From Deltaproteobacteria bacterium (GTDB taxonomy: Bacteria > UBA10199 > JACPAL01 > JAHFST01), in NCBI GenBank assembly GCA_023265625.1, contig JAHFST010000013.1:1-64000 (forward strand): 64,000 nt of DNA, read 5' to 3'. Positions 15,549 to 24,157 of the stretch are shown here, one piece after another. Position 1 is the first letter of the stretch; each line of letters opens with the position of its first letter. A program made the translations under genes and the position numbers. The notes beneath the pieces are model-generated. The model saw only the letters and a program-made list of their open reading frames with translations. It had not been told where the DNA came from and made no database searches.

Positions 15549-16336
15549 TACCAACGGCTGACATCCTGGCATGGCGTACGAAAAATCCTTGGGTTTCCAA
15601 CGCACAGGTGGAACAAGATTTGATCATTTGTCGGGCAGTCGTTGAGTTGTTCTCGCATCCGCTATTGCGCGAGCAACTGGCCTTCCGCGGTGGTACGGCG
15701 TTGCACAAATTGTTCCTGAAACCTGCCACACGATATTCTGAAGACATTGATCTGGTTCAAATGAAGCCTGGCGCGATCGGTCCGGTGATGGATGGCGTAC
15801 ATGAAGCATTGGATTCGTGGTTGGGCACACCCAGGCGAGAGCAGAAGGAAGGCAACACGACGCTGATATATCGGGTCAACTCGGAGCTTGCGCCGATCGT
15901 GCCGCTCCGACTGAAGATCGAAATAAATACGCGGGAGCATTTTACATTATTGGGGCTTGTGGAACAGCCCCTGGCAGTGGAATCGCGCTGGTTCACTGGG
16001 CAGTCAGCGATTCCAACTTTTGGCTTGGATGAATTGCTCGGTACGAAATTGAGGGCACTCTATCAACGGCGCAAAGGCCGGGATTTATTTGATCTCTGGT
16101 TGGGCTTGACTCGAGGTGGTGCCAATGCGGCGAAGGTGGTGGAAGTATTTCTCAAATATCTGGCAGCTGAAGGGAGGGTTATTTCACGAGTAGAGTTCGA
16201 ACAGAACCTGGCACAGAAGATGAAGCACGCCGGTTTCTTGAGCGATCTGTCGCCGTTACTGCGACCCGGGATTACTTACGACATGATGGAAGCCGGTCGA
16301 CTTGTCGAGGAAGAATTGGTAGCGCGTTTAGGGTAG
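15545..16336 (+). CDS. abiEii: AbiEii-type nucleotidyltransferase toxin
   Basis: 263-aa member of the AbiEii/AbiGii DNA-polymerase-beta-like nucleotidyltransferase superfamily. Motif I FRGGTALHKLF (GGT), the metal-binding motif YSEDIDL (DxD), KIEIN and the KLRALYQRRKGRDLFDLW motif are intact, so it should be catalytically competent. Family members inhibit growth by modifying tRNA or nucleotides and confer phage resistance by abortive infection. It is the second gene of the operon. The ATGA overlap enforces stoichiometric translation with the antitoxin. Confidence 0.9.
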   Translation: MIPTADILAWRTKNPWVSNAQVEQDLIICRAVVELFSHPLLREQLAFRGGTALHKLFLKPATRYSEDIDLVQMKPGAIGPVMDGVHEALDSWLGTPRREQKEGNTTLIYRVNSELAPIVPLRLKIEINTREHFTLLGLVEQPLAVESRWFTGQSAIPTFGLDELLGTKLRALYQRRKGRDLFDLWLGLTRGGANAAKVVEVFLKYLAAEGRVISRVEFEQNLAQKMKHAGFLSDLSPLLRPGITYDMMEAGRLVEEELVARLG

Positions 16337-16443
16337 GGAATATGGCAGGTTTTATAAACAGACAAATAGGTATGGGGGCAACTTTGGGGGCATCTGGCTT
16401 GACAGTGGGGAGTGAAAACCAGCAATCACGGCAACTTATGTGA

Positions 16444-16485
16444 CCGGTTCGATTCCGGGCGCCCCATTTATGCGGGGAGAGATCC
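16444..16485. repeat. Right boundary repeat (attR-like) of the ssrA island
   Basis: Second copy of the tmRNA T arm, 3' end and start of the terminator, 42 of 43 positions identical to 13504-13546. Nothing resembling the rest of tmRNA precedes it. Confidence 0.85.
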
Positions 16486-16656
16486 TGCCGGCCCCCTTTG
16501 GCCTTCGGCCATCTCCCCCGTCAAGCGGGGGAGTCCCTCCCCGCACCCTGAGTATAGTAAGGTCATGACCCCTTTTTTTCTTTTTCCACCGGAAAAAAAG
16601 AGCAACTTTTCTGGAGAAACGCTGATGATGGAGGGAGTATCCAGGGGAGGCCAAAA

Positions 16657-17988
16657 ATGAGTGTCATCACAGGTGGTGCTTTAAGAGCTGTTGAGAATGT
16701 AACCTTTGGATCCGGTGCCCGCGCCAGGGTGGTCGGTTCCGCGGCGACGGAGTACAGGTCGAATCTACATATTATCGCCTCCATGGCTCCCATGCCGTCA
16801 CCGCCGGCCGAGGAGGGGCGTGTCACACAGGCCCCTTTGGAATTGACCGGAGAGACTGCCTTGGATCCCCGTGGTCCCCAAACCCTCGGCGACTTTGTCA
16901 AATTGTACGCCTCGCCGGACGGCGCAGGGGGGATCAATGATTACGCGAACGCCGACACCTTTACGGCCCTTGCCAGCGAGTGGGATGCCAATCAACTGAA
17001 AACCGCAGTCTCTCGTTTGGTCCATTCCTTCTGGACCTACCGCGGTCTCTATGCGGTTCGTGAGGAATCCCGCAAGGCCCTCCGGGCCTTTGAGGGAGAA
17101 AATCCGGGGCGTGCCACGGGGAGTAATTTAAGCCGGCTCGCCCGGGCCACTCATGAAGCCTGGCTTCAAAAACAAAAGAAGGAGTTTTACTATACCCCCT
17201 ACACACAGGCGGTTCATGACCTGATCACTTCTGCCCTGGAGCGGAGTTATATACCCGGCCAAACCTTGTCGGTCCACACGAACCCCGGCAAAAAATTCAA
17301 GCTGGAAGCGGCTAATTTTACCTTTCCGTCCGATGGTTCAAAGACGGCGTTTGCGGCCGAATTTCAAGTAGCCACCGGCCGCAGTTTCGAAAGCGGCTTC
17401 ACGATCAATACGGTGGGAGGGGAGTGGGAGACGTTGACTGTCATTCGTGTGGGCCAAGATGGTGATGAGGCCCAGGTCAGGTGGGCCGCGGGGCGTTCGT
17501 CATATCTCTTCAACCTTCAGGCGGATAACGTGGCCGCTGTCCTTTACGGCCTGTCGGATACCACCATCATGAAAAGCCTGGGCGAGGGAAGCGTGGCCGA
17601 CCGTCTCCAATCCTTGGTCGAGATGCTTCGGATTGTCAACGTCGCCTGGCGTGTCAACAACCCTTGGGGCGGTATCAACTCTCCTTTGATCGGAAAGGCG
17701 TTCGCCTTGGCGGAAGATGACGGCATCGGTATTCGAGATATCCTCCTTGACGCCGTGACATTGCGGGCCGCCTTGGAAGTTTTGGAAGAGGGGCGGAAAG
17801 TAGACACGATCAATCTTCCTGAGCCGATTGCCGCGGGTCTTGAAAACGCATTCGGCAGCGGTTTGACCGAGGTCTTGGACCTGATGGTCGATGAGGAGGC
17901 CCTCGCTGCCGCCGTTCGCATCAACACCGCAATCTATCGTGGACAAGAGGCAGTCTTTGTCCAACCGGCCACCGGGACGAACGGTTAA
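16657..17988 (+). CDS. Unknown 443-aa protein
   Basis: Not recognised. It starts after a good ribosome-binding site (ggggagg). The N-terminal 80 residues are Ala/Gly/Pro-rich and probably disordered. The rest is mixed alpha/beta with long helical stretches near residues 120-195 and a helical C-terminal third. There is no signal peptide, membrane segment or cysteine motif. It lies immediately outside the right end of the ssrA island. Its style (low-complexity N-terminus, no secretion signal) resembles the multi-HTH protein at 24158, but that is only an impression. Confidence 0.75.
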   Translation: MSVITGGALRAVENVTFGSGARARVVGSAATEYRSNLHIIASMAPMPSPPAEEGRVTQAPLELTGETALDPRGPQTLGDFVKLYASPDGAGGINDYANADTFTALASEWDANQLKTAVSRLVHSFWTYRGLYAVREESRKALRAFEGENPGRATGSNLSRLARATHEAWLQKQKKEFYYTPYTQAVHDLITSALERSYIPGQTLSVHTNPGKKFKLEAANFTFPSDGSKTAFAAEFQVATGRSFESGFTINTVGGEWETLTVIRVGQDGDEAQVRWAAGRSSYLFNLQADNVAAVLYGLSDTTIMKSLGEGSVADRLQSLVEMLRIVNVAWRVNNPWGGINSPLIGKAFALAEDDGIGIRDILLDAVTLRAALEVLEEGRKVDTINLPEPIAAGLENAFGSGLTEVLDLMVDEEALAAAVRINTAIYRGQEAVFVQPATGTNG

Positions 17989-18016
17989 AAAGAGAGACCG
18001 ATCATTCCAAAGAGCA

Positions 18017-18046
18017 AAAAACTTACGGGACGCTCTACACTAAGTC
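18017..18046. repeat. 30-bp dispersed repeat, copy 2
   Basis: Same sequence as 14204-14233 with one mismatch. It lies between the 443-aa gene and the prohibitin gene. Confidence 0.75.
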
Positions 18047-18149
18047 ATGATGTATGTTCGGTGGGCCACTGTTTTTGTTGCTAACAAAGGCAACTCTGGT
18101 AAGTCGTCTAGAGGGTATCAAGGCTAAAAACTTTTTAAGGAGAACTGCT

Positions 18150-19004
18150 ATGAACGGACAAGACGATATTACTGACTTACAAGAATATGTGAAAAGACTG
18201 CTCCCAAAAGGGAAAAATAAATTTATCCTGATCATAGCGCTGTTCGTGGGTTTTATTTTGATAAGCAAATCGATTACGATTATCCCTGCGGGACATGTGG
18301 GATTAAAAGATTTCTTCGGAAATGTCTCTGATCGGACGCTTTCCGCTGGATTGCACATCGTCAATCCGTTGCTTAGAATCCATAAGTTTTCGATTCGGAC
18401 GCAAGAGGTGACGGAACAGGCCAATGTTCCCTCGAAGGAAGGTTTGAGTGTTCATTTGGATGTTTCACTATTGTCCAGCCTCAATCCCGAGAAGGCGGCC
18501 CAGGTCTACAAGACGATTGGGCCCGACTACATCCGGGTGGTGGTGGTGCCGCAACTTCGATCGGTGATCCGGGGGGTGACGGCCGGCTACGAGGCGAAGG
18601 CCCTTTACACCTCGGAGCGTGAGGCCATCGCAAACGAGATGTTCTCCCATTTGCAGGGTCCCCTGTTAGAGCGCGGGGTCACCGTTGAAAAAGTCCTTTT
18701 GAGGAGCGCCACATTGCCAGGCATTCTTGCGACGGCGATCGAGAAAAAGTTGGAGGCGGAACAGCAGTCCGAACAGATGAAGTTCGTGCTTAATAAAGAA
18801 ACGCAAGAAGCCGACCGCAAAAGGATCGAGGCTCAGGGGATCGCTGACTTTCAGAAAATTGTCACCACCGGGCTGACCGATTTATTTCTTCGCTGGAAGG
18901 GAATTGAGGCGACTTCGAAGCTTGCTGACAGCGAAAACAGTAAAGTGGTTGTGATCGGGAGCGGAAAGGACGGCTTGCCGATTATCTTGGGAGGCGCAAA
19001 TTGA
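18150..19004 (+). CDS. SPFH/prohibitin-family membrane protein
   Basis: 284-aa protein with a single N-terminal membrane segment (about residues 25-45, FILIIALFVGFILI) followed by an SPFH/band-7 domain (IIPAGHVGLKDFFGNV...LSAGLHIVNPL...VPSKEGLSVHLDVSLL). A long coiled region rich in Glu, Lys and Gln follows (IEKKLEAEQQSEQMKFVLNKETQEADRKR). This is the prohibitin arrangement: oligomeric membrane scaffolds often acting with proteases such as FtsH. I chose ATG 18150 because aaggag precedes it; the frame upstream to 18054 has none. It is monocistronic as far as seen. Confidence 0.88.
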   Translation: MNGQDDITDLQEYVKRLLPKGKNKFILIIALFVGFILISKSITIIPAGHVGLKDFFGNVSDRTLSAGLHIVNPLLRIHKFSIRTQEVTEQANVPSKEGLSVHLDVSLLSSLNPEKAAQVYKTIGPDYIRVVVVPQLRSVIRGVTAGYEAKALYTSEREAIANEMFSHLQGPLLERGVTVEKVLLRSATLPGILATAIEKKLEAEQQSEQMKFVLNKETQEADRKRIEAQGIADFQKIVTTGLTDLFLRWKGIEATSKLADSENSKVVVIGSGKDGLPIILGGAN

Positions 19005-19021
19005 ATTCCTGGTATCGGGTC

Positions 19022-20698
19022 TCAGGTATGTAGGCCCTGCAGAAGGGCTTCTTTTAGAACCTTGCCTGCGGCGTTTCGGGGGAGGGGATCGGTTCTAAAA
19101 ACGACCCTTTCGGGAACCTTGTAGCGTGCCAGGTGGGCCGTCATCAAATTGATCAGCTCGGTCTCGGTGGCCTGAGCGCTGGGTTTTAAAACTACGAAGG
19201 CAATAATCTTTTGGCCCCAAAGCTCGTCAATCTCGCCCACGACTGCGACCTCGGCTATGGAAGGGTGATTCATTAAAGAGCTCTCGATTTCCATCGGGTC
19301 TATCTTGGCTCCTGCCCGATTAATCCGATCGCCCTTGCGTCCGACGATGTAAAGCGCCCCATCGGGATCCATTCTCCCGATATCAGCCGTCCTGAACCAT
19401 CCATCGACAAATGCGGAAGCCGTCCTTTCAGGATCTTTCCAGTAACCTGTTGCAATGGCAGCACCACGGATATAAATTTCTCCGGTTTGGCCATGGGGAA
19501 GTGGGAGCCCCCCTTCATCGACTATCTGAACCTCAAGACAAGGCAGCGGGAGCCCGACACAACCCCTGCCAATGCGGTCCGTATAATATTCCCCGGGAGC
19601 GATCGCAACGGTTCCCGTTGCCTCCGTCAGTCCATAGCCGATGTCCAACTGAACCGTAGGCGGAAACCGTTCACGAATAGTTTTTGCGACTGACGGAAAA
19701 GCGACATACCCTGAAAGGGTCAAGGCTTGAAGACTGGCAAGTCCATCTCGAAGAGTTGGATCAATAGCCTCAGCCACTTGATGAGCCCTCCCCGGTACGA
19801 CGAGCCAATCCGTGATTTTTTCTGTCGCCATGAGGCTGAGGATTTCCAGAGGATTGAAATGCTTCTCGGTTGTAAAAACGACTTTAGATCCTGCCAGGAG
19901 ACTGTGTACAACGACGACATGCAAATTGACGTTGGCAATCGGGTGGACCAAAATCCATGATCGGTCTGACTCCACACTGTCTTGCGAAGTGAGGGCCTGA
20001 GCCCTACGGCTCAACATACCGCTTTGAGCTTGAGTGATGGAGCCTAAGTGTGTGGCGATAGCCGCCTTGGGAATTCCGGTTGTCCCCGAGGTATAAATCA
20101 TGGTGAAAGGATCCTCCTCATTTACGGTGATTTGAGGGGGAATTCCTACAGGAGAAGAGATCAATTCTCCAAATGAAACAGTCCCTGCAGGTGCTGAATC
20201 ACCGATGAAGAATACCGTGAGACCAGCCAAATCGGGCATGATAGGTGAAACTCTTCCCCAGAGGGCCTGGTCGACCACAAGAAAGCGACAATCAGAGTGT
20301 TGCAGGGCAAATTTGACTTCGGGGGCACGCCATTGGGGTTTTAGGGGGACTACGATCCCTCCTGCTGCGGCGGTGCCGAAAAGGGAAGCAATCCATGCGG
20401 GGCTGTTGAACCCCAAGATACCAAGACGGTCCCCCTGGTTCATTCCGTAACGGCTTAAGAGGGCATGCGCTGCTCCAAAGGAAGTTTCGGCATGCTGTTG
20501 AAAGGTGACTCGAGTATTCCCCTGGACGAGGAATGTTCTGTCCCCATACAACTCCACCGACCTTGCAATGGCACTTTGAATAGAAGCCGGCCGGTCGACA
20601 AAGGCACGGCAGGTGCCGTAGCTGGTGGCGATGGTTGCTAAAGCAAAGGGGCCATGTGGAGCCGTCAAGAGGCCGATTGCTTCGGTGTAGGTCGGCAT
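19022..20698 (-). CDS. AMP-forming acyl-CoA synthetase/ligase
   Basis: 558-aa ANL-superfamily adenylating enzyme. The phosphate loop YTSGTTGIPKAA, the GYGLTEATG motif, the hinge region WFRTADIGRMDPDGALYIVGRKGD and the C-terminal lysine motif NAAGKVLK are all present, so it should adenylate a carboxylate and, as in fatty-acyl-CoA synthetases, load CoA. The substrate cannot be told from sequence. It is the last gene of a four-gene minus-strand cluster, 32 bp behind the M49-like peptidase gene. Confidence 0.9.
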   Translation of the reverse strand: MPTYTEAIGLLTAPHGPFALATIATSYGTCRAFVDRPASIQSAIARSVELYGDRTFLVQGNTRVTFQQHAETSFGAAHALLSRYGMNQGDRLGILGFNSPAWIASLFGTAAAGGIVVPLKPQWRAPEVKFALQHSDCRFLVVDQALWGRVSPIMPDLAGLTVFFIGDSAPAGTVSFGELISSPVGIPPQITVNEEDPFTMIYTSGTTGIPKAAIATHLGSITQAQSGMLSRRAQALTSQDSVESDRSWILVHPIANVNLHVVVVHSLLAGSKVVFTTEKHFNPLEILSLMATEKITDWLVVPGRAHQVAEAIDPTLRDGLASLQALTLSGYVAFPSVAKTIRERFPPTVQLDIGYGLTEATGTVAIAPGEYYTDRIGRGCVGLPLPCLEVQIVDEGGLPLPHGQTGEIYIRGAAIATGYWKDPERTASAFVDGWFRTADIGRMDPDGALYIVGRKGDRINRAGAKIDPMEIESSLMNHPSIAEVAVVGEIDELWGQKIIAFVVLKPSAQATETELINLMTAHLARYKVPERVVFRTDPLPRNAAGKVLKEALLQGLHT

Positions 20699-20730
20699 TG
20701 CCTTTGTCCCTTCATCCTCAATGGCCCTAT

Positions 20731-22653
20731 TTAACTCACTCCAAGGTGGCGCGCTATGAAACTTCGTTTGATGCCGAAGCCGGCGTTTATCAGGACGATG
20801 TCCACCTCTGGGGAGATGTGTTTCACTAATTCTGAGCCGTAGGCCAAGAATCCCGCGAGGTCTCCGGCGGCTTGAAAGGTGGCGATCTCGCGCATCATTT
20901 CACCGGCGACTTTGGGGATGAGATCGTAGTTGAGATGAAGCCTTCTGTTGCCGGAGGCTGATTTTTCTGTCTGCGTGGTTTCTACCACGGTGATTGCCCC
21001 CGCTTGGAGCAGCTTGCCCCACACGATCATGTGGCCATAGTAGTGGTCAGCGGTACCGGCCTGGAATTTTTCCACCCCGAGATAGCGGGGCCCTATTTGG
21101 AAGGCTAGGAAGGCCCGGATCAGGTCGCGGTATTTTTCCTCGGAAATTTGTCCTTTTGCGAGGAGCATGGCGGGTTGAATCGCCCCGATCAGATCGGACA
21201 ATGGCTCGTCGCCGCTCCCCCAGTGATCCCCAAAGACCTGGCCCATCCGGCCGTTGGGCGTCTCGAATTCACGCAGCGGGCCAATCGCATGCCCCGACTC
21301 GTGGGCGCAGACAAATTCCACGAGGTTGGATTGAGCATCCCACGCGCTGACATCCTCATCCAAGATACGACCCAGGACCACCTTGAGTCCCGAGGCCTGG
21401 GCCTCGAGTCCCTCCATCACGACGAAACGGTTTTGACCTTCCACACCCTCGTAACCAACGTTGGGAAAGTTGTACCCCAGCGGTTCGGTGACTTGATAAG
21501 TTGGGAGGAACCCAGCCGTGACCAACTGCCGCATCGGATCGGCAAAGCCGCCTCGCGGTGATAGCGTCCGGGGTGTGTAGCCCGGAACGCCCGCCAACGA
21601 ATCTTCCAACTCTTGAAAGGTCCACTGACGATCTTGTAAAGTGGCCGCCAATGTCTGGTCCTTGAGACCCAACGCCATCAAGTACGGAAACTTGGTTTGA
21701 TCCGGCCAATAAGCCTCACTGGGACCGATATGGAGCCGCAAGGGGCCGCCATCTTCTCCGGCATCGATGGTGGCCTGAACGGCGCGGGCCTCATCTTCGA
21801 TCTGTCCCGATTTAAAAAATTGGGCCCAGGCCTCGAGTTGGGCGACAAATTTCGGATGCAAGTTTTGACCATGGCGCGCCACGATATATGTAAGCCATGT
21901 GCTTAAACGCCCATGGAGTTCACGATAGGTGGCGTGAAGGGGGAGGGGGGTTGCCACGACGGCATCTTCTTGATGTTCCAGGACGGTGGTCGGCCGCAGT
22001 GCCCCGGCATCGGTGAGTTGTTTGACTTCATCGAGGCTAAAACTGGCATCGATCATCCCATTGATGAGGGGCTTGTCCGGGAAAAATGGAAACAAACTCC
22101 CCGCCGGATCGCGGCTTATCGCACCCGCCAATGTGTCGCGATGGAACCGCTCCCAGAGGATCTGCGCATAAAAATCAGCGTTCCCAGTCTGACCCATCCA
22201 CTGCCTGAGTCCATGATAGGCCGGGCCATTTTGTTGCAAGGCCTCGATTTGATCAATCAGCGGCTTCACTTCGTGCATCACGAGCCGCACCGTGGCGCGT
22301 TCGTCAGGGTTGAGCGCCGTGAGGTCGCCGCAAAAGGTCACCCAGTCGTTAAAGAAAAAGCTGCTCTTGACCAAGGCGACCCGGCGAGTTTCGACCTCCT
22401 GAACGATGTGTCTGACCCGCGCGGCGGTGGTCTCATCCAGGTCAGCGGGGAGAGGGGTCCATTGGCTGGATTCAACCGCCCCGTTTGTCTCAAAAAGTTG
22501 CACGCCATGGTCACCGCCGCGCCCGAGTGCCAGGGTTGTCGAGGCTGTTTGGGCCTCCGCGTTGAATCGGGCGATATAACGATTCGAGACCTGGCCTCCG
22601 GCTGTAACGCTGGTGGGCGGGGTGGGGAGTAGGGTTTTTAATACTAGGGTCAT
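20731..22653 (-). CDS. Zinc metallopeptidase-like protein of the M49 (dipeptidyl peptidase III) type
   Basis: 640 aa. A metal-binding HESGH motif at about 451-455 is followed by a glutamate in DEPLSDLIG near 483, the spacing expected for the third zinc ligand. Upstream segments HIGPSEAYWPD (about 308) and PLGYNFPNVGYEG (about 391) match the bacterial M49/NUDIX-associated peptidase pattern. The classical M49 motif is HExxGH; here it is the five-residue form. No signal peptide, so probably cytosolic. Ribosome-binding site aaggag. It follows the M20 peptidase gene by 17 bp, which suggests sequential peptide degradation. Confidence 0.75.
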   Translation of the reverse strand: MTLVLKTLLPTPPTSVTAGGQVSNRYIARFNAEAQTASTTLALGRGGDHGVQLFETNGAVESSQWTPLPADLDETTAARVRHIVQEVETRRVALVKSSFFFNDWVTFCGDLTALNPDERATVRLVMHEVKPLIDQIEALQQNGPAYHGLRQWMGQTGNADFYAQILWERFHRDTLAGAISRDPAGSLFPFFPDKPLINGMIDASFSLDEVKQLTDAGALRPTTVLEHQEDAVVATPLPLHATYRELHGRLSTWLTYIVARHGQNLHPKFVAQLEAWAQFFKSGQIEDEARAVQATIDAGEDGGPLRLHIGPSEAYWPDQTKFPYLMALGLKDQTLAATLQDRQWTFQELEDSLAGVPGYTPRTLSPRGGFADPMRQLVTAGFLPTYQVTEPLGYNFPNVGYEGVEGQNRFVVMEGLEAQASGLKVVLGRILDEDVSAWDAQSNLVEFVCAHESGHAIGPLREFETPNGRMGQVFGDHWGSGDEPLSDLIGAIQPAMLLAKGQISEEKYRDLIRAFLAFQIGPRYLGVEKFQAGTADHYYGHMIVWGKLLQAGAITVVETTQTEKSASGNRRLHLNYDLIPKVAGEMMREIATFQAAGDLAGFLAYGSELVKHISPEVDIVLINAGFGIKRSFIARHLGVS

Positions 22654-22670
22654 CGTGCCGCTCCTTTTCG

Positions 22671-24128
22671 TTAGACAATCCCTCCTAGTCCCACCTCTGC
22701 CAATATCGCCGCTACCGCGGCGGTCAACCGTTTTGCGTAGGGGATGTGCAAAAATTCGTTGGGACCGTGGGCGTTGCTGTGGGGGCCGAGCACCCCGGCG
22801 ATTAAAAATTGCGCCGCGGGAAAGGCTGCGCCCAACATCCCCATGAACGGAATGGTAACGCCTTCTCCCATGGCGACAGATCCTTGACCCCAGTAGGCCG
22901 TTGAGACCCCGTTGATCAATGCGCTCAGGGCCTCAGGATGTGCCGGTGAATTCCAACCGTCCGAGGCGCGAGTGCCGGAAACGGTCACTGCTGCGCCATA
23001 AGGTGGCTCACGGGTCAATTCGCTTACGATAAAATCGAGGGCCGGACTTGCGGGCAGCGTCGGGGGGAGCCTCATGGAGAGGCGAGTTTCGAGCCCCGGA
23101 TGAATCAAAGGACTGGCGCTCCCGATGGGAGGCAGGCCTTCGATACCGATTCTGGTCAGGGAAGCTTGCCAACTTTGCCTCAAAATGAGCGCTACCTCAT
23201 CGTCGGTGGTAGGTTGAAGTCCAGGCACTTTGGAAAAAGGTTCAAAGATGGCCCCTGGCATCAGACTTGCCATAGCCGTTGCCTCTCGGGTTCTCCCCTC
23301 GGGAATTTCGACCCGCAATTCCGGTGGATAAACCAATCCCGTGGTGACATCCCGAAGCCGGGCCAACAGCATCTCTGTGATATCGGAGGGATCGTGAATC
23401 ACCCCGCCCCCCGATCCGGAATGTGTCCCTTCCCGCAAGACCTGGACCTTCAAGTTTGCCATGGCGACACCGCGGAGCGAGGTGGTGAGCCAGAGCCGTT
23501 CATAATCTTTTGCCCCCGAATCGAGACAGATCACCAGCTTGGGACTGCCGATAGCTGCAGCACAGTGCTTCATGTAATCGGCAAGACCGATGGAGCCAGA
23601 CTCCTCGGCGAATTCAATCATGATGACAATGCGCGGGTGGGGAATTCCTTGTTCCTGGAGCGCCTTGACCGCGGCGATCGAGGAGAACACGGCATAACCG
23701 TCATCCGCCACGCCCCGGCCATAAAGCTTCTCCCCTTCCAAGGTGGGTTTCCAAGGATCCAACCCCTCGCGCCACTTCTCCAAAGCCGGTTGTTTGTCCA
23801 AATGACCGTACATCAGGACCGTCTCGTCCGTTGTGCCCGGGATTTCCACCAGTAGGACGGGAGTCAATCCGGGAAGTTTTTCCACACGGATCGTAGCGCC
23901 GGTAACATTCTGATCCTCAATCCAAGGACGCACCAACGCCAAGACCTCTTCGATCTTTCCATCGGTATCCCAGAGTGGGTTGCTGATCCGCGAGACATTG
24001 GGGATAGTCACGTATCTTTTTAACGCATCCACAATGGTCGCGTCCCAAATACGATCAGTGGTTTTGCCAATCGCTTCGATCTGTGGCGGTGGAAGTCTCA
24101 ATCCGGGTATTGCCGATGGGATCATCAT
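22671..24128 (-). CDS. M20-family dipeptidase/metallopeptidase
   Basis: 485-aa dinuclear zinc hydrolase of the M20 (carnosinase/CNDP-like) group. Metal and catalytic motifs are YGHLDKQP (His, Asp), GRGVADDGYA (bridging Asp), FAEESGS (catalytic Glu-Glu) and a C-terminal SNAHGPNEFL (His). The dimerisation lid lies between. It is cytosolic. Start ATG-ATG with upstream aaggag. Same strand and 29 bp after the multi-HTH gene. A second M20 enzyme is at 52576. Confidence 0.92.
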   Translation of the reverse strand: MMIPSAIPGLRLPPPQIEAIGKTTDRIWDATIVDALKRYVTIPNVSRISNPLWDTDGKIEEVLALVRPWIEDQNVTGATIRVEKLPGLTPVLLVEIPGTTDETVLMYGHLDKQPALEKWREGLDPWKPTLEGEKLYGRGVADDGYAVFSSIAAVKALQEQGIPHPRIVIMIEFAEESGSIGLADYMKHCAAAIGSPKLVICLDSGAKDYERLWLTTSLRGVAMANLKVQVLREGTHSGSGGGVIHDPSDITEMLLARLRDVTTGLVYPPELRVEIPEGRTREATAMASLMPGAIFEPFSKVPGLQPTTDDEVALILRQSWQASLTRIGIEGLPPIGSASPLIHPGLETRLSMRLPPTLPASPALDFIVSELTREPPYGAAVTVSGTRASDGWNSPAHPEALSALINGVSTAYWGQGSVAMGEGVTIPFMGMLGAAFPAAQFLIAGVLGPHSNAHGPNEFLHIPYAKRLTAAVAAILAEVGLGGIV

Positions 24129-24157
24129 AGCATCTCCTTTGGTTGCTGATAGCTCGG

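Larger units (their letters stand above)
13504..16485. mobile_element. Genomic island in the ssrA 3' end carrying an AbiE system
   Basis: About 2.9 kb lies between two near-identical copies of the tmRNA 3' end, the classic footprint of site-specific integration into ssrA. Contents: a small membrane ORF, relics of an AlpA-type regulator and a DUF433 protein, and an intact AbiEi/AbiEii pair. No integrase ORF remains. Near the right end, at about 16371-16391, gggggca occurs twice 13 bp apart, recalling sequence near integrase arm sites. Confidence 0.8.

Noticed and set aside
16371-16443. gggggca repeats before the right att repeat as the end of an integrase gene
   Set aside because: No frame in this stretch encodes a recognisable integrase C-terminus, so only the repeats are noted.
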